From assembly GCA_949949005.1 (NCBI GenBank), contig CATLHM010000015.1, positions 1-64,000 of the forward strand: a stretch of DNA of 64,000 bases, in the 5' to 3' direction. Position 1 is the first letter of the stretch. The number at the start of each line of letters is the position of its first letter. This stretch comes from an uncultured Lachnospiraceae bacterium (lineage in GTDB: Bacteria > Bacillota > Clostridia > Lachnospirales > Lachnospiraceae). Under the pieces are notes generated by a model, which saw only the letters and a list, made by a program, of their open reading frames with translations, made no database searches and was not told the DNA's origin. A program made the position numbers and the translations under genes. Positions 18,501 to 26,676 of the stretch are shown here, piece by piece.

Positions 18501-18899
18501 GTCCACCGGAAGGAAGGTGGTGGGCCTGTGGTGCTGGGGCCAGTTGAACTCGATCCCCCCGGAGATCCAGGGCCCTGTCAGCCCCACCAGCGCAGGCTTG
18601 ATCACATGGTTGTAATATACGAAGTCATAATCGTTGGTCTTGTCATAGGCCCTCTGAATCCTGCCCCCCAGTTCGGGCAGCACCATCACCCGCAGGTATT
18701 CGTTTTCCAGCCACACGGCTGTATATTCCTTATCCCTTTTCTCCTCGCTGATCTTCTCCACGGTGGGGTAAGGGTAAACCTTCCCGCTGCTGCCCTGATA
18801 CACCCGCTTATCCAGAAAAATGGGGTTCTTCTCCGCCTCCCCGATCTCATAGGTGGGGATCACAATCTTCCCCTCCCAGATGGCTGCTTTCTGATTCAT
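15588..18899 (-). CDS. DUF5107 domain protein with tetratricopeptide repeats
   Basis: A cytoplasmic protein of 1103 residues without signal peptide. Residues about 1-430 form a mutarotase-like beta-sandwich region (LPELGGRIQRAYDK, GGIEFNWPQHHRPT) known as DUF5107. A linker is followed by TPR-like helices (about 480-1100) such as GSLLMRRGDFQGAEKYFTKA and HYHLGLALEGLGQTQEAQEC. Such proteins occur in carbohydrate loci of gut Firmicutes and Bacteroidota; their activity is not established to my knowledge. The fold suggests binding or chemistry on sugars, with TPRs for partner contact. GGAGG lies 6 bases before the ATG. A perfect 17-base dyad sits just upstream. It is divergent from the AraC gene at 19097, a likely regulator. 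Confidence 0.85.
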   Translation of the reverse strand: MNQKAAIWEGKIVIPTYEIGEAEKNPIFLDKRVYQGSSGKVYPYPTVEKISEEKRDKEYTAVWLENEYLRVMVLPELGGRIQRAYDKTNDYDFVYYNHVIKPALVGLTGPWISGGIEFNWPQHHRPTTFLPVDYVMEEGEDGNVSVLLHDVDQMYGTKGIARITLYPGKAYIEIKGQLYNRTSMPQTFLWWANPAVPVNDNTQSVFPPDVHAVMDHGKRDVSRFPIATGVYYKKDYSEGVDISRYKNIPVPTSYMAEKSKYDFVGGYDYGKEAGILHVADHHISPGKKQWTWGCGDFGRAWDRNLTDEDGPYVELMTGVYTDNQPDFTWLKPFEEKTFTQYFMPYKAVGQVKNATTQAAVHLSMEGDTAHVIVYATGVYESARVELTACGETVLDERVRLSPTDIYKENVKVAGKKEEDLRIRVCDAQENLLVEYQGGAAEIPELPEPARAAKAPEEIMTNEELYLTGQHIEQYRHATYLPDPYYLEGLKRDPGDIRLNNAYGSLLMRRGDFQGAEKYFTKALERLTERNPNPYNGETFYLLGLTYFYQERYEESYDAFYKATWSNEQQEMAFYYLAAIDARAGRYAKALDHVEKGLVKNAHNVKARGLKAYLLRKLGREKQARRQIEDNLALDPFDFVSGNERVLLDGNEGILPDGKESSGRAALNEKMRDFQENYLMTARDYGEFGAYQEAVEMLAACAKEYPMLYYYAAFYQSRMEEKTYGTAAELLARAEKAPSDYCFPNKPEDIGVLRFAIANGCHAKAPYYLGNLFYDKLNWQEAVRLWELSARTDDRFPTVHRNLSLAYYNKCGDAQKAQWELETAFDLNEKDVRIFLELDQLYKKLGWSFEQRLERYEEHKDLIKERDDLYIEYITLVNLTGDHERAYEYIMGHHFHPWEGGEGKITTQYTLALLEMGRKALADGRYEEARALLEKALVYPENLGEGKLEGTKDNHVYYHLGLALEGLGQTQEAQECFTRATEGTDEPAGAMYYNDQPADMILYQGLSYQKLGKVREARARFYRLIDYGEQHLRDEVKIEYFAVSLPEFLIFDEDYTLRNKAHCYYLMALGNIGLGRKDKAERFLKEALAVEPSHMMCRVYERLV

Positions 18900-18918
18900 T
18901 TTCTGCCTCCTTTTCTTG

Positions 18919-18935
18919 TACGATTTGTAATCGTA
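18919..18935. promoter_or_regulatory. Perfect dyad upstream of DUF5107 gene
   Basis: TACGATT-TGT-AATCGTA, with 7-base arms, lies about 10 bases upstream of the GGAGG of the DUF5107 gene. It could be a repressor operator or a small leader hairpin. Confidence 0.5.
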
Positions 18936-18999
18936 TTTTACTCAATCCCTTTTCCGAAAGCATTACTCTGATTTGCTGTTTCGTTTATATTTATTGCTA

Positions 19000-19028
19000 T
19001 TGCTTTTCAGGAACAGTTTCTCTATAAT
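19000..19028 (+). promoter_or_regulatory. Promoter of AraC regulator
   Basis: -35 TTGCTT (19000-19005), a 17-base spacer and a consensus -10 TATAAT (19023-19028) lie about 70 bases before the start. Confidence 0.7.
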
Positions 19029-19096
19029 AACCATATAACAACCGACAAAAATCCTTTTATTTCGCGTTTCTCGCATATCAGCCAAGGAGGTATTCT

Positions 19097-19972
19097 ATGA
19101 AATCCCATGAAAAAAATGTGGCTCCCGTCTCCGATTATTTTATCTATTCTCCCAGCAAAACCGCTCTCGAAACCTTCCTTTATCCCATGCAGTGCGGTCT
19201 CTTCTCCTATATGCCTGGCTACCGCCTGGTACGGGAATCCTTTGACAGCTTTCTGCTCATGTATATCCAGAAAGGAGAGCTGGACTTATCCTTCGAGGGC
19301 AAACAGACACACATCACTTCCGGCCGCTTTATCCTCCTTGACTGTTACAAAAAGCACGGCTACTCCTCAGACAGTGGCTGCGAATGTCTGTGGTGCCATT
19401 TTGACGGCCCTGTTGCAAGGGCTTATTATACCTCCATCACCTCCCGCATCGGCAATGTTTTTTCCCTGCCGGATCCTTATCCTGTTCTGCGGAAAATGAC
19501 CGGAATCCTTAAAATCTTTTACAACGGCAGTATCGTAAAGGAACCTCTTATGGCGAAATATCTGACCGACATATTGACGGAATTTCTGCTCTTTACCCCA
19601 CAAAAAAGCCACGCCCGCGATTATGCAGACATGGCTGAAAAAATCATCACTTATATCAACGAACATTTTACGCAGGACATCTCCACCGAAACTCTGGCGG
19701 AGCGCTCCGGCTTAAGCCAGTACCATTTCATACGCACCTTCAAAAAGGAGACCGGTTTTACTCCCCACGAATACCTGATCAATACCCGCATGGCAACCGC
19801 CAGATACCTGCTGAAAACCACAGAGCTTTCCGTGAAGGACATCTGCTTTAACACCGGGTTTTCCTGCGAAAGCGTATTCTGCAACGCCTTTAAGAAGCAT
19901 CATCATATGACGCCTGCCCAGTACAGAAGTTCCTCGCAGAATGATGAGGCGTCTGAGCTTTTTCTGTCGTGA
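19097..19972 (+). CDS. AraC family transcriptional regulator (cupin type)
   Basis: 291 residues: an N-terminal cupin-like sugar-sensing domain (about 1-170) and a C-terminal double helix-turn-helix (about 185-285) with LAERSGLSQYHFIRTFKKET and ICFNTGFSCESVFCNAFKKH. AAGGAGG precedes the ATG by 6 bases. It is divergent from the DUF5107 gene and converges on the Uma2 gene, with 5 bases between the stops. A decayed second copy of its last two thirds, still attached to the end of Uma2, is at 26055-26662. Confidence 0.93.
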   Translation: MKSHEKNVAPVSDYFIYSPSKTALETFLYPMQCGLFSYMPGYRLVRESFDSFLLMYIQKGELDLSFEGKQTHITSGRFILLDCYKKHGYSSDSGCECLWCHFDGPVARAYYTSITSRIGNVFSLPDPYPVLRKMTGILKIFYNGSIVKEPLMAKYLTDILTEFLLFTPQKSHARDYADMAEKIITYINEHFTQDISTETLAERSGLSQYHFIRTFKKETGFTPHEYLINTRMATARYLLKTTELSVKDICFNTGFSCESVFCNAFKKHHHMTPAQYRSSSQNDEASELFLS

Positions 19973-19977
19973 GCGGT

Positions 19978-20553
19978 TTATTCAGGAAACACCTTGCTCA
20001 GTTCAATGAAGCACCCGTCGAGCACATCCACCTTTGCCACCTGTGTGTGTCCGTATTCCTCACAGATGCGCAGTGCTGCGCCGCCATCCCGCCGAAACAC
20101 CTGTACGGCTCTGTTCTGGGGATCCACGATCCAGTATTCCAAGACCCCGGCCTGTTCATACAGGTTCAACTTCACAAGCCGGTCATGCCGAAGAGTGGAA
20201 GGGGACAGGATTTCAATCACCATCTCCGGCGCTCCCTTGCACCCGTACTGATCCAGCTTGCCCTTATCGCATACCACCGAAATGTCCGGCTCCACCAGCG
20301 TATCCACATCCTCCGGCCCCTCCCCGTCACGCGCAAACAGACGGACGCCAAAAGGAGCGGGATAAACCCTGCACTGCTTCCCTTCTAAGAAATTGGCAAG
20401 CTGCCGGAATAACTCCCCGCTGATTTCCTGGTGGATTCTGGAAGGCGTAGCCATCATAAACGCCTCGCCGTCTATAATTTCAATCCGTTCATCTTCATCC
20501 CATGAGAGAACATCCGCAAAGGTATATCGGGTCTTTTCTGCAGGCAGTGCCAT
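19978..20553 (-). CDS. Uma2 family endonuclease-like protein (DUF820)
   Basis: 191 residues with the PD-(D/E)XK core of Uma2 proteins: RIEIIDGEAFMM near the N-terminus, VEPDISVVCD, then MVIEILSPST and a following lysine in LVKLNLYEQAGVLEYWIVDP. Biological roles of Uma2 proteins are largely unknown; they are abundant in cyanobacteria and some Firmicutes. AGGAGG lies 8 bases before the ATG. It converges on the AraC gene. The 3' end is duplicated at 26550-26662. Confidence 0.9.
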   Translation of the reverse strand: MALPAEKTRYTFADVLSWDEDERIEIIDGEAFMMATPSRIHQEISGELFRQLANFLEGKQCRVYPAPFGVRLFARDGEGPEDVDTLVEPDISVVCDKGKLDQYGCKGAPEMVIEILSPSTLRHDRLVKLNLYEQAGVLEYWIVDPQNRAVQVFRRDGGAALRICEEYGHTQVAKVDVLDGCFIELSKVFPE

Positions 20554-20654
20554 GTGCCATTCCTCCTATCCGCTATTGCTCCCAACCATGCTTCCATGGC
20601 TTTGCAATCCGTATTATAACATGAGTTCGGGGCTCGTTCAACCGATCCTGCGCT

Positions 20655-21479
20655 TTACTGCGTCTTTCCTTCCGTAAACAGCTCCCTGACCGGCTCTATC
20701 CCCAGACTTTCCAGGTTCCTGTATGACCTTTCCACTGCCTCATCCCACAAAAAACCAGGGCCGTGGCAATCCGAGCCCACCATCACCCGGACGGGAGCCC
20801 CCGCCGCCATTTTCCAGAAACCATCATAGGGATAAGGATGGCGTATCCCTTCCGGATAACTCTGCTTTTCCCAGCGGAAACCGTTGGCGTTATATTCCAG
20901 AATCGTGTCGGTGGCAACCGCAGTGTCAAGAATCAGGTCTGCGGCCCTCTTGCAGTTCTCATCCCACGCAAAATGATTCAGCATATAAAGATCCGGGTGG
21001 GCCACTGCCCGAAACAGCCCTGTCCTCATACCCTCCGCCAGGGTTTTAGCATACGCCAGATATTCCTGCGTGGATGTGGAAACCTCATAAATATTGGCCG
21101 TATTTCCTTCCGAATCCACATAAAAATGGGCTCCCAAAAGCAGGTAATCCAACTTCCATTTGGTAAACAGCTCTTCATAATAATCCCTGTATTGGGGCAG
21201 ATACTCTACTTCCAGCCCTTTCCATATGGTCAGCCTTCCCCGATACTTCTCTTTGAGCCTGTCCAGGGTTTCCAGATAATCCCCCAATTCCCCATACGGC
21301 ATCCTTCTCCCAAAAGGATCGCCCGGATAAGGCCCGTGGTCGGAAAAGCCCAATTGAGAAAGCCCCTTCAAAAGGGCTTCCTCAATATAGTCTTCCTCAC
21401 TTCCCTGGGCGTGCCTGCACCGCTGTACATGGGTATGGAAATTGTTTCTTATTTTTGGTGTTTTTTCAAGCTTGCTCAT
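20655..21479 (-). CDS. PHP-domain histidinol-phosphatase-like hydrolase
   Basis: 274 residues with the metal ligands of PHP phosphoesterases: FHTHV near residue 15, FSDHG, the glutamate in GLEVEYL, GAHF, AHPDL and the final SDCH. Length and motif order fit HisK/HisJ-type histidinol phosphatases, but many PHP proteins act on other phosphates and no other histidine-biosynthesis gene is near. It lies 49 bases downstream of the GH35 gene in the same direction and may be co-transcribed. It may therefore dephosphorylate a sugar phosphate; that is an inference. Confidence 0.85.
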   Translation of the reverse strand: MSKLEKTPKIRNNFHTHVQRCRHAQGSEEDYIEEALLKGLSQLGFSDHGPYPGDPFGRRMPYGELGDYLETLDRLKEKYRGRLTIWKGLEVEYLPQYRDYYEELFTKWKLDYLLLGAHFYVDSEGNTANIYEVSTSTQEYLAYAKTLAEGMRTGLFRAVAHPDLYMLNHFAWDENCKRAADLILDTAVATDTILEYNANGFRWEKQSYPEGIRHPYPYDGFWKMAAGAPVRVMVGSDCHGPGFLWDEAVERSYRNLESLGIEPVRELFTEGKTQ

Positions 21480-21528
21480 CTTCCTAATGCCTTTCCTGCA
21501 CCTGTTTTCCTAAAACATGTTAAAAAAT

Positions 21529-23826
21529 TCATTCCAGCCTGATCTCATACACCGGCTGCAGCGTCGCTTCCTTCAGTTCCGCCACATAAGCCTGCACTTC
21601 CTCCCTGCGGGCCGCCATGGCAGACTCCACATTGACGTTCACGCCCTCCTTCAAAGGCGTAATATAGATTACCATGCTTTCCTTTGAAAGTTTCTGTGCG
21701 AAATCCTTGAGCCCGATCTCCCACACTGCGCCGTTGGAGAAATTGTCGTCGATCATGCGGTTTCCCAAAAAGGCATGGCCAATATCCCCGCTGTAGGTAA
21801 GCTGCAGCCTTGCATCCTTTAATCCTTCCATCAGGTTTTCCGGAAAAGTAAGGGTATATCTTCCCTCGGCCACCTTCTGAACCTTTACCTGCGACCTGCG
21901 CTCCGCCGTCTCCGCCAGATAGCTTCCCAGTATCTGGATGTTAGCAATACTTCCTGTCTCCCGCACGCCTGCCTTTCCCTTGAGCGAATCCACCGGATAG
22001 GTTCTGAGCAGGTTTACGGCTTTCTCTGTCTCCAAACGGATTCCGCCCTGATCCTCCAGAATGGCTCCCTCTGAAAATACCAGTCCGCCGTTTGCCAGCA
22101 GGAACATCTGATTTGCCAGCTTTCTGCTCACTACAAGAACACTCAGCTTCCTTCCCTCTTTTTCCACCTCAAAAAGCTCCGTGTCCACCCCGTCCCCGCA
22201 CTGACGGCATTGGTTGCATTGATAGCTGTCCGTCTGCTTTCCGTTTATAGCAACGCCCTCTTCAAACAAAAACTCCGCCCGCATCCCATCCGGGACAAAA
22301 AATACATAAGTGGTTTTCCCTCCGACATCGGTTTTCAGAACAGGCTGAGCCGTCGCCCGGATCAGATCAATGCCGTCCAAGTCAAAATGGAAGGGCAGGA
22401 TGGCGTTTTCTTCTGCGGCAATGCTGATCTTCCAGGTGATCTCCTCCCCCTTAAGCCGCAGGGTCACTTCCTCATCCTTTTTGTCCGACATAGCCGCATG
22501 ATCCTGATAATTATTTACAAACAGAAACCCTCTCTTTCCGTCCGTGCGCACCGCAAAGCGCAGGGTCTTATGATCCCTGGGGTCAATATCCGAGGCCCCC
22601 TCCGGAAGCGCCGTCTTAAGTCCGCAAAGCCTCTCCCCAAAGCAGTTCACAAAATAGTGGATGCTTTTAAGCCGCAAGTAGGATTCCCTCACCTGCCCGA
22701 ACTCCCCGAGGGCTGCCTGATAGTCGTAAGAGATCTTGGGAACCTGTCCCTCATTCATGAATGTGCCATACTTTCCAATGGGGTTACTGCCTCCCTGGAA
22801 CATATAGTAGCCAAGAAAATTGCAGCCTGATGCAATCTTGATGTTTGCCATGGCATCCACGCTCTTGTAGGGGAATTGGAACCGGTAATAATAACAGCAG
22901 GTCATACCGCCGCCCATCTCACAGCAGGCATAGGGACGCTCTTCCGGTTTGTAAGCAGGCTGGAAATCATTGGTACACGTGACCTCATTGTTATGGAAAT
23001 CCTGGTACACATACTCCTCCGTAGCCGGGTGCTCCCCCTTGTGGGAATAAAAAATCCATGGCCGGAAGGCATAGCCGCCCCACAGAGGCATCATGCTCTT
23101 TGGCGTAGCCGCTCCGCCCCAGCCTGTACAGGTATAAAAGGCAGGGGTAAGGCCGCACTCCGCCGCCAAATCCTTAAGACGCAGCATATAGGCATCCCCC
23201 TCGTCCCCTCCAAACACCCACTCATTGGAGATTCCCGTGGTGATCTCCCAGGGAGCGGAGGAGTGCATATATTCATTGTCGATCTGGACGCCGATGATCG
23301 GGCCGTTGTCCTTGAAGAACAGCCCGGATACCTGCTCTGCAATCTTCGTGTACAGCCGTCTTGTGTAAAAAAGAAATCCCTCGCTCAGCTTCCTCACCTC
23401 AAAGGGCTTTCCGTACATCCAGTCCGGTATGCCGCCGTTGCGCACCTCCCCGTGGTCAAAAGGGCCCACCCGCAGAATCACATATAGCCCATGCTTGTGG
23501 CACAGCTCAACAAATTTACGCAGATTCCTGCAGCCCGTAAAATCAAAGACCCCTTCCTCCTCCTCGTGATGAATCCAGAAAAGGTAGGTGGCAACCACGC
23601 TGATGCCTCCTATCTTCATCTTAATCAGCTCGTCCTCCCAGCGTGTGTCCGACATACGGCTGAAATGAAATTCCCCGCTCACCCCAAAGAAGGGCTTCCC
23701 GTTCTTCATCATGTAATAGTTGGTGAAAGAGATTTCCTCCCCTCCTGCGCTTGTCCCCTTAAAGTCTTCGCCCAGGGGGCGGATTTCCTTTTCCTTCAAA
23801 TTTTCCAAATTGAGTTTATAAGCCAT
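21529..23826 (-). CDS. GH35 family beta-galactosidase
   Basis: 765 residues. The TIM barrel carries the acid/base glutamate in GVQIDNEY and the probable nucleophile in CEMGGGMTCCYYYR, with GEFHFSRM and LRVGPFDHGEVRNGG near the N-terminus as in GH35. There is no signal peptide, so it cleaves imported beta-galactosides. The ATG at 23826 is chosen over 23895 because GAGGG lies 5 bases upstream and the family fold starts soon after. Its neighbours, an aldose-epimerase-like protein upstream and a PHP hydrolase downstream, suggest a small galactoside operon. Confidence 0.9.
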   Translation of the reverse strand: MAYKLNLENLKEKEIRPLGEDFKGTSAGGEEISFTNYYMMKNGKPFFGVSGEFHFSRMSDTRWEDELIKMKIGGISVVATYLFWIHHEEEEGVFDFTGCRNLRKFVELCHKHGLYVILRVGPFDHGEVRNGGIPDWMYGKPFEVRKLSEGFLFYTRRLYTKIAEQVSGLFFKDNGPIIGVQIDNEYMHSSAPWEITTGISNEWVFGGDEGDAYMLRLKDLAAECGLTPAFYTCTGWGGAATPKSMMPLWGGYAFRPWIFYSHKGEHPATEEYVYQDFHNNEVTCTNDFQPAYKPEERPYACCEMGGGMTCCYYYRFQFPYKSVDAMANIKIASGCNFLGYYMFQGGSNPIGKYGTFMNEGQVPKISYDYQAALGEFGQVRESYLRLKSIHYFVNCFGERLCGLKTALPEGASDIDPRDHKTLRFAVRTDGKRGFLFVNNYQDHAAMSDKKDEEVTLRLKGEEITWKISIAAEENAILPFHFDLDGIDLIRATAQPVLKTDVGGKTTYVFFVPDGMRAEFLFEEGVAINGKQTDSYQCNQCRQCGDGVDTELFEVEKEGRKLSVLVVSRKLANQMFLLANGGLVFSEGAILEDQGGIRLETEKAVNLLRTYPVDSLKGKAGVRETGSIANIQILGSYLAETAERRSQVKVQKVAEGRYTLTFPENLMEGLKDARLQLTYSGDIGHAFLGNRMIDDNFSNGAVWEIGLKDFAQKLSKESMVIYITPLKEGVNVNVESAMAARREEVQAYVAELKEATLQPVYEIRLE

Positions 23827-23985
23827 TTTGTCCCTCTTTTCTTTCCTGCTTTCTGCACTTTTCAGGTTTGTGATTTTGGTTTCACTATACCCCAAACCAT
23901 GCCGGAGCGCATTGCTTATATTTGCTCAATGATTTACTTATTTTGCTCTTCCAGGTTCTGCCCCGTCGCACCCTTTCCAGACTGA

Positions 23986-24870
23986 TCACAACTCCTCCAG
24001 ACTAAGTGTCAGCTCAAACTCTGTCTCTTCTCCGCTCCCAAGCACCGGAAGGGTCTTTAATGTCCTTGCCCTGGAAACTTTGTCATAAAAACCGCTGGAC
24101 GGCTCCAAAGCGCAATTATAATCCCCCTGAAAGCCTCCCGCCGTGATCCAGACCCCCAGATAGGGAAGCTTTGCCGCATCATATTGCATCATACAACGCA
24201 ATTTTTGAGAGGGGTATAAAAATCCGCATTGTCCGTTTTCAACCCGCTCCTCCACATAATATTTCACCATGCTGTGGGAATATGCTTTCGGTACGGCTGT
24301 AAAATCATATAGCGGATTTTCCATGGGATAAACTTCCTCCGCTTTCCCCAATATGCCGCCGGGCATCACATTCCTGCAGTGCTTTATTTCCTCCGGCAAA
24401 AGGATTCGCATATCCTCTTCATACCGCATCAGCCCATGCCAGGTCCAGATACAGGGAATTTCCTCCCTGCCCGGATTGCAGATTCTGTACCGAATCCGAA
24501 GCTTTTCCCCTTCCAGCGAAAAGCTTTTTTCATACAGGTAAGAAAAGGCTTCGCTCTGCCAACTCAGCTTTGCCGAAAGTTCCCCCTGCTCCAGCACTTG
24601 AAAGGCATGGTTCCAGATCTCGCCATGATCCGGATACCGGAGCCGTCTGTCGTTCCACAGAATTTCTTCTGCGTCTATGTTAGGAAAGGCATCATCCATT
24701 CCAAAGGCATAATCGGAAAACCTCTCCGCCCCCGATAAAGTAAGCCCGTCGCCCCTGCTTTTCTGCGCCGCAAGTTCAAATTCCTTATCTTTCCTGTAAA
24801 AGGAAAGGATCTTTCCTCCGAGTTCTGGCAAAATTTTCATTCTCACTATGCTGTTTTCCAAAATAATCAT
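23986..24870 (-). CDS. Aldose 1-epimerase-like protein
   Basis: 294 residues with a mutarotase-like beta-sandwich: LPELGGKILSFYRKD, the histidine in YPDHGEIW, the TWHGLMRYE segment and a catalytic-position glutamate in ALEPSSGFYD. By family it interconverts sugar anomers or acts on a related sugar. The start at 24870 (MIILENSIV) is taken because GGAGA lies 6 bases before it; upstream in-frame starts lack a site. It lies 159 bases upstream of GH35 in the same direction. Confidence 0.83.
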   Translation of the reverse strand: MIILENSIVRMKILPELGGKILSFYRKDKEFELAAQKSRGDGLTLSGAERFSDYAFGMDDAFPNIDAEEILWNDRRLRYPDHGEIWNHAFQVLEQGELSAKLSWQSEAFSYLYEKSFSLEGEKLRIRYRICNPGREEIPCIWTWHGLMRYEEDMRILLPEEIKHCRNVMPGGILGKAEEVYPMENPLYDFTAVPKAYSHSMVKYYVEERVENGQCGFLYPSQKLRCMMQYDAAKLPYLGVWITAGGFQGDYNCALEPSSGFYDKVSRARTLKTLPVLGSGEETEFELTLSLEEL

Positions 24871-25082
24871 TTTCTGTCTCCATTCTCTGTCACATTTATT
24901 TTTCATCCCCAGGCCTTTACTCATATCTCAAATATAACATTTTCCGTTCTTCTTTCAACTGTAAAAATTTCCGCTCCTGTCCAAAAGCAATTTATATATA
25001 CATCATCGCAATTTCCGTCAATGCACCGGAGTTTTTTTCCTCTATAATATTTACAAAAGCACACTCTGAGGAGGGGGAACAA

Positions 25083-25724
25083 ATGACAAAAGACACGACT
25101 TTTTCCATATTAGGAGACTCTTTTTCCACCTATAAGGGCTGGATTCCGGACGGATATGAAACATGGTACGGTGCAGGTGATACCAACATTAGCGGCGTGG
25201 CGGAAACCTGGTGGCATCTTTTAAAAACCAACTATGATATGACCTTATTGTGCAACTGCAGTTATTCCGGAAGTACCGTATGCACCACCGGTTATGAGGG
25301 AATGGATGACTCGCAGCCCTTTATCCTGCGGATGAAGGACTATTTCGGAGAAAAAACCTCCTCCGGGCTTCGCCCCGACATTATTTTTGTAGAGGGCGGT
25401 ATTAACGATACCTATGCCAGCCCTGTCGGGAAGCTTCAATACGAGGGCTGGACAAAAGAAGACTTAAAAAATTCCCTGCCCGCCTACTGTTATATGCTGG
25501 ACTATTTAAAACGGCACAATCCCCGCTCAAGAATGATATGCATGATCAGTGACATTATATCTCCCACATTGCAAAAGGGATTTGTGGAAGCCTGCAGGCA
25601 CTACAAGGTTGAGCATCTGTTTTTCCCGCCGGAAGAATCCGATACCGAACTGCTGAAAAACGGCCACCCCACAGCCAAAGGCCATAGGGCGATTTATGAT
25701 GCTGTGCGAAAGATATTAGATTAA
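25083..25724 (+). CDS. SGNH/GDSL-type hydrolase
   Basis: 213 residues with the block I motif ILGDSFSTYKG (nucleophile serine near residue 12), the oxyanion asparagine in EGGINDTYA and the C-terminal GHPTAKGHRAIYD block with catalytic histidine. Proteins of this kind deacetylate sugars or act as lipases. No signal peptide is seen, so a cytoplasmic sugar esterase is likely. GAGGAGGGGG lies just upstream of the ATG. It is divergent from the epimerase gene, and its end overlaps the convergent broken NUDIX gene by 9 bases. Confidence 0.88.
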   Translation: MTKDTTFSILGDSFSTYKGWIPDGYETWYGAGDTNISGVAETWWHLLKTNYDMTLLCNCSYSGSTVCTTGYEGMDDSQPFILRMKDYFGEKTSSGLRPDIIFVEGGINDTYASPVGKLQYEGWTKEDLKNSLPAYCYMLDYLKRHNPRSRMICMISDIISPTLQKGFVEACRHYKVEHLFFPPEESDTELLKNGHPTAKGHRAIYDAVRKILD

Positions 25725-26060
25725 CGGAAAGCAAAGACAACAAATACACTGATACCCCCTGTTTTTGGCCTCCTTCAGTAATTCAGGCTGAATCAAAGGA
25801 TAGGTCCAGTTATCGACTAAATGATCCGTAATCAAAATACTTTCTATCTCACTATGCAATTCTTCAAAGGAAAATATATCCGCGACAAAAAGCATTCCGA
25901 ATGTTTCATCCTCATCGCTTTGGTTTATTTCTGTTTTTCCTTTTACAGAATATACGCATACCGGCCTGATCACAAAATCCACTGCGCTTGTTTCCTCTCT
26001 CAACTCCCGCCTGGCGGTGGGCAAAATGTCTTCGCCGCTTTCTCTGTGTCCGCCAGGCAC
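25716..26060 (-). pseudogene. NUDIX hydrolase, 5' end lost
   Basis: The frame encodes 114 residues beginning right at the Nudix box (GGHRESGEDILPTARREL followed by REETSA). The normal 30-50 residues before the box, including the first beta strands, are missing, and the upstream sequence is the edge of the decayed AraC copy (26055). No ribosome binding site fits the apparent start. A second copy of this gene's 3' end lies at 32045-32165. It is probably non-functional. Confidence 0.75.
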
Positions 26061-26549
26061 ACATCACTTCCGGCAGCTTTATTCTCCTTGACTGCTACAA
26101 AAAGCACGGCTACTCCTCAGACAGTGGCTGCGAATGTCTATGGTGCCATTTTGACGGAGTTTCTGCTTTTTACCCCGCAAAAAAGCCATGCCCGCGATTA
26201 TGCAGACATGGCTGAAAGAATCATCACTTATATCAATGAACATTTTACAGAGAATCTGTCCACCGAAACTCTGGCAGAGCGCTCCGGCTTAAGCCAGTAC
26301 CATTTCATACGCACCTTCAAAAAGGAGACCGGCTTTACCCCGCACGAATATCTGATCAATACCCGCATGGCCACTGCCAGATACCTGCTGAAAACCACAG
26401 AACTTTCCGTGAAAGACATCTGCTTCAACACCGGCTTTTCCTGCGAGAGCGTATTCTGCAATGCCTTCAAAAAGCATCATCATATGACCCCCGCCCAGTA
26501 TCGAAGCTCTTCGCAGAATGATGAGGCGCCCCGGCTTTTTCTGTCGTGA
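26055..26549 (+). pseudogene. Decayed second copy of the AraC regulator gene
   Basis: Nearly identical to 19305-19972, but with 173 bases missing between two TTGACGG direct repeats (19401-19407 and 19574-19580 in the intact copy) and no 5' third. The deletion is not a multiple of three. The long open frame therefore joins unrelated upstream codons to the intact C-terminal helix-turn-helix, and no ribosome binding site precedes it. A truncated DNA-binding domain could still be made if transcribed. Confidence 0.85.
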
Positions 26550-26662
26550 GCGGTTTATTCGGGAAACACCTTGCTCAGTTCAAGGAAGCACCCGTCGAGC
26601 ACACCCACCTTTGCCACCTGTGTGTGTCCGTATTCCTCACAGATGCGCAGGGCTGCGCCGCT
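26550..26662 (-). pseudogene. 3' remnant of a second Uma2 gene
   Basis: Matches the 3' end of the intact Uma2 gene (19973-20084) with a few substitutions and stops abruptly at 26662, next to the GH78 stop. It travels with the decayed AraC copy, so one segmental duplication explains both. Confidence 0.8.
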
Positions 26663-26676
26663 ATTGTTTCAGATTT

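Noticed and set aside
17094-18971. A 625-codon frame on the plus strand
   Set aside because: It is antisense to the well-supported DUF5107/TPR gene, lacks a ribosome binding site and has Pro/His/Ile-rich composition typical of shadow frames.
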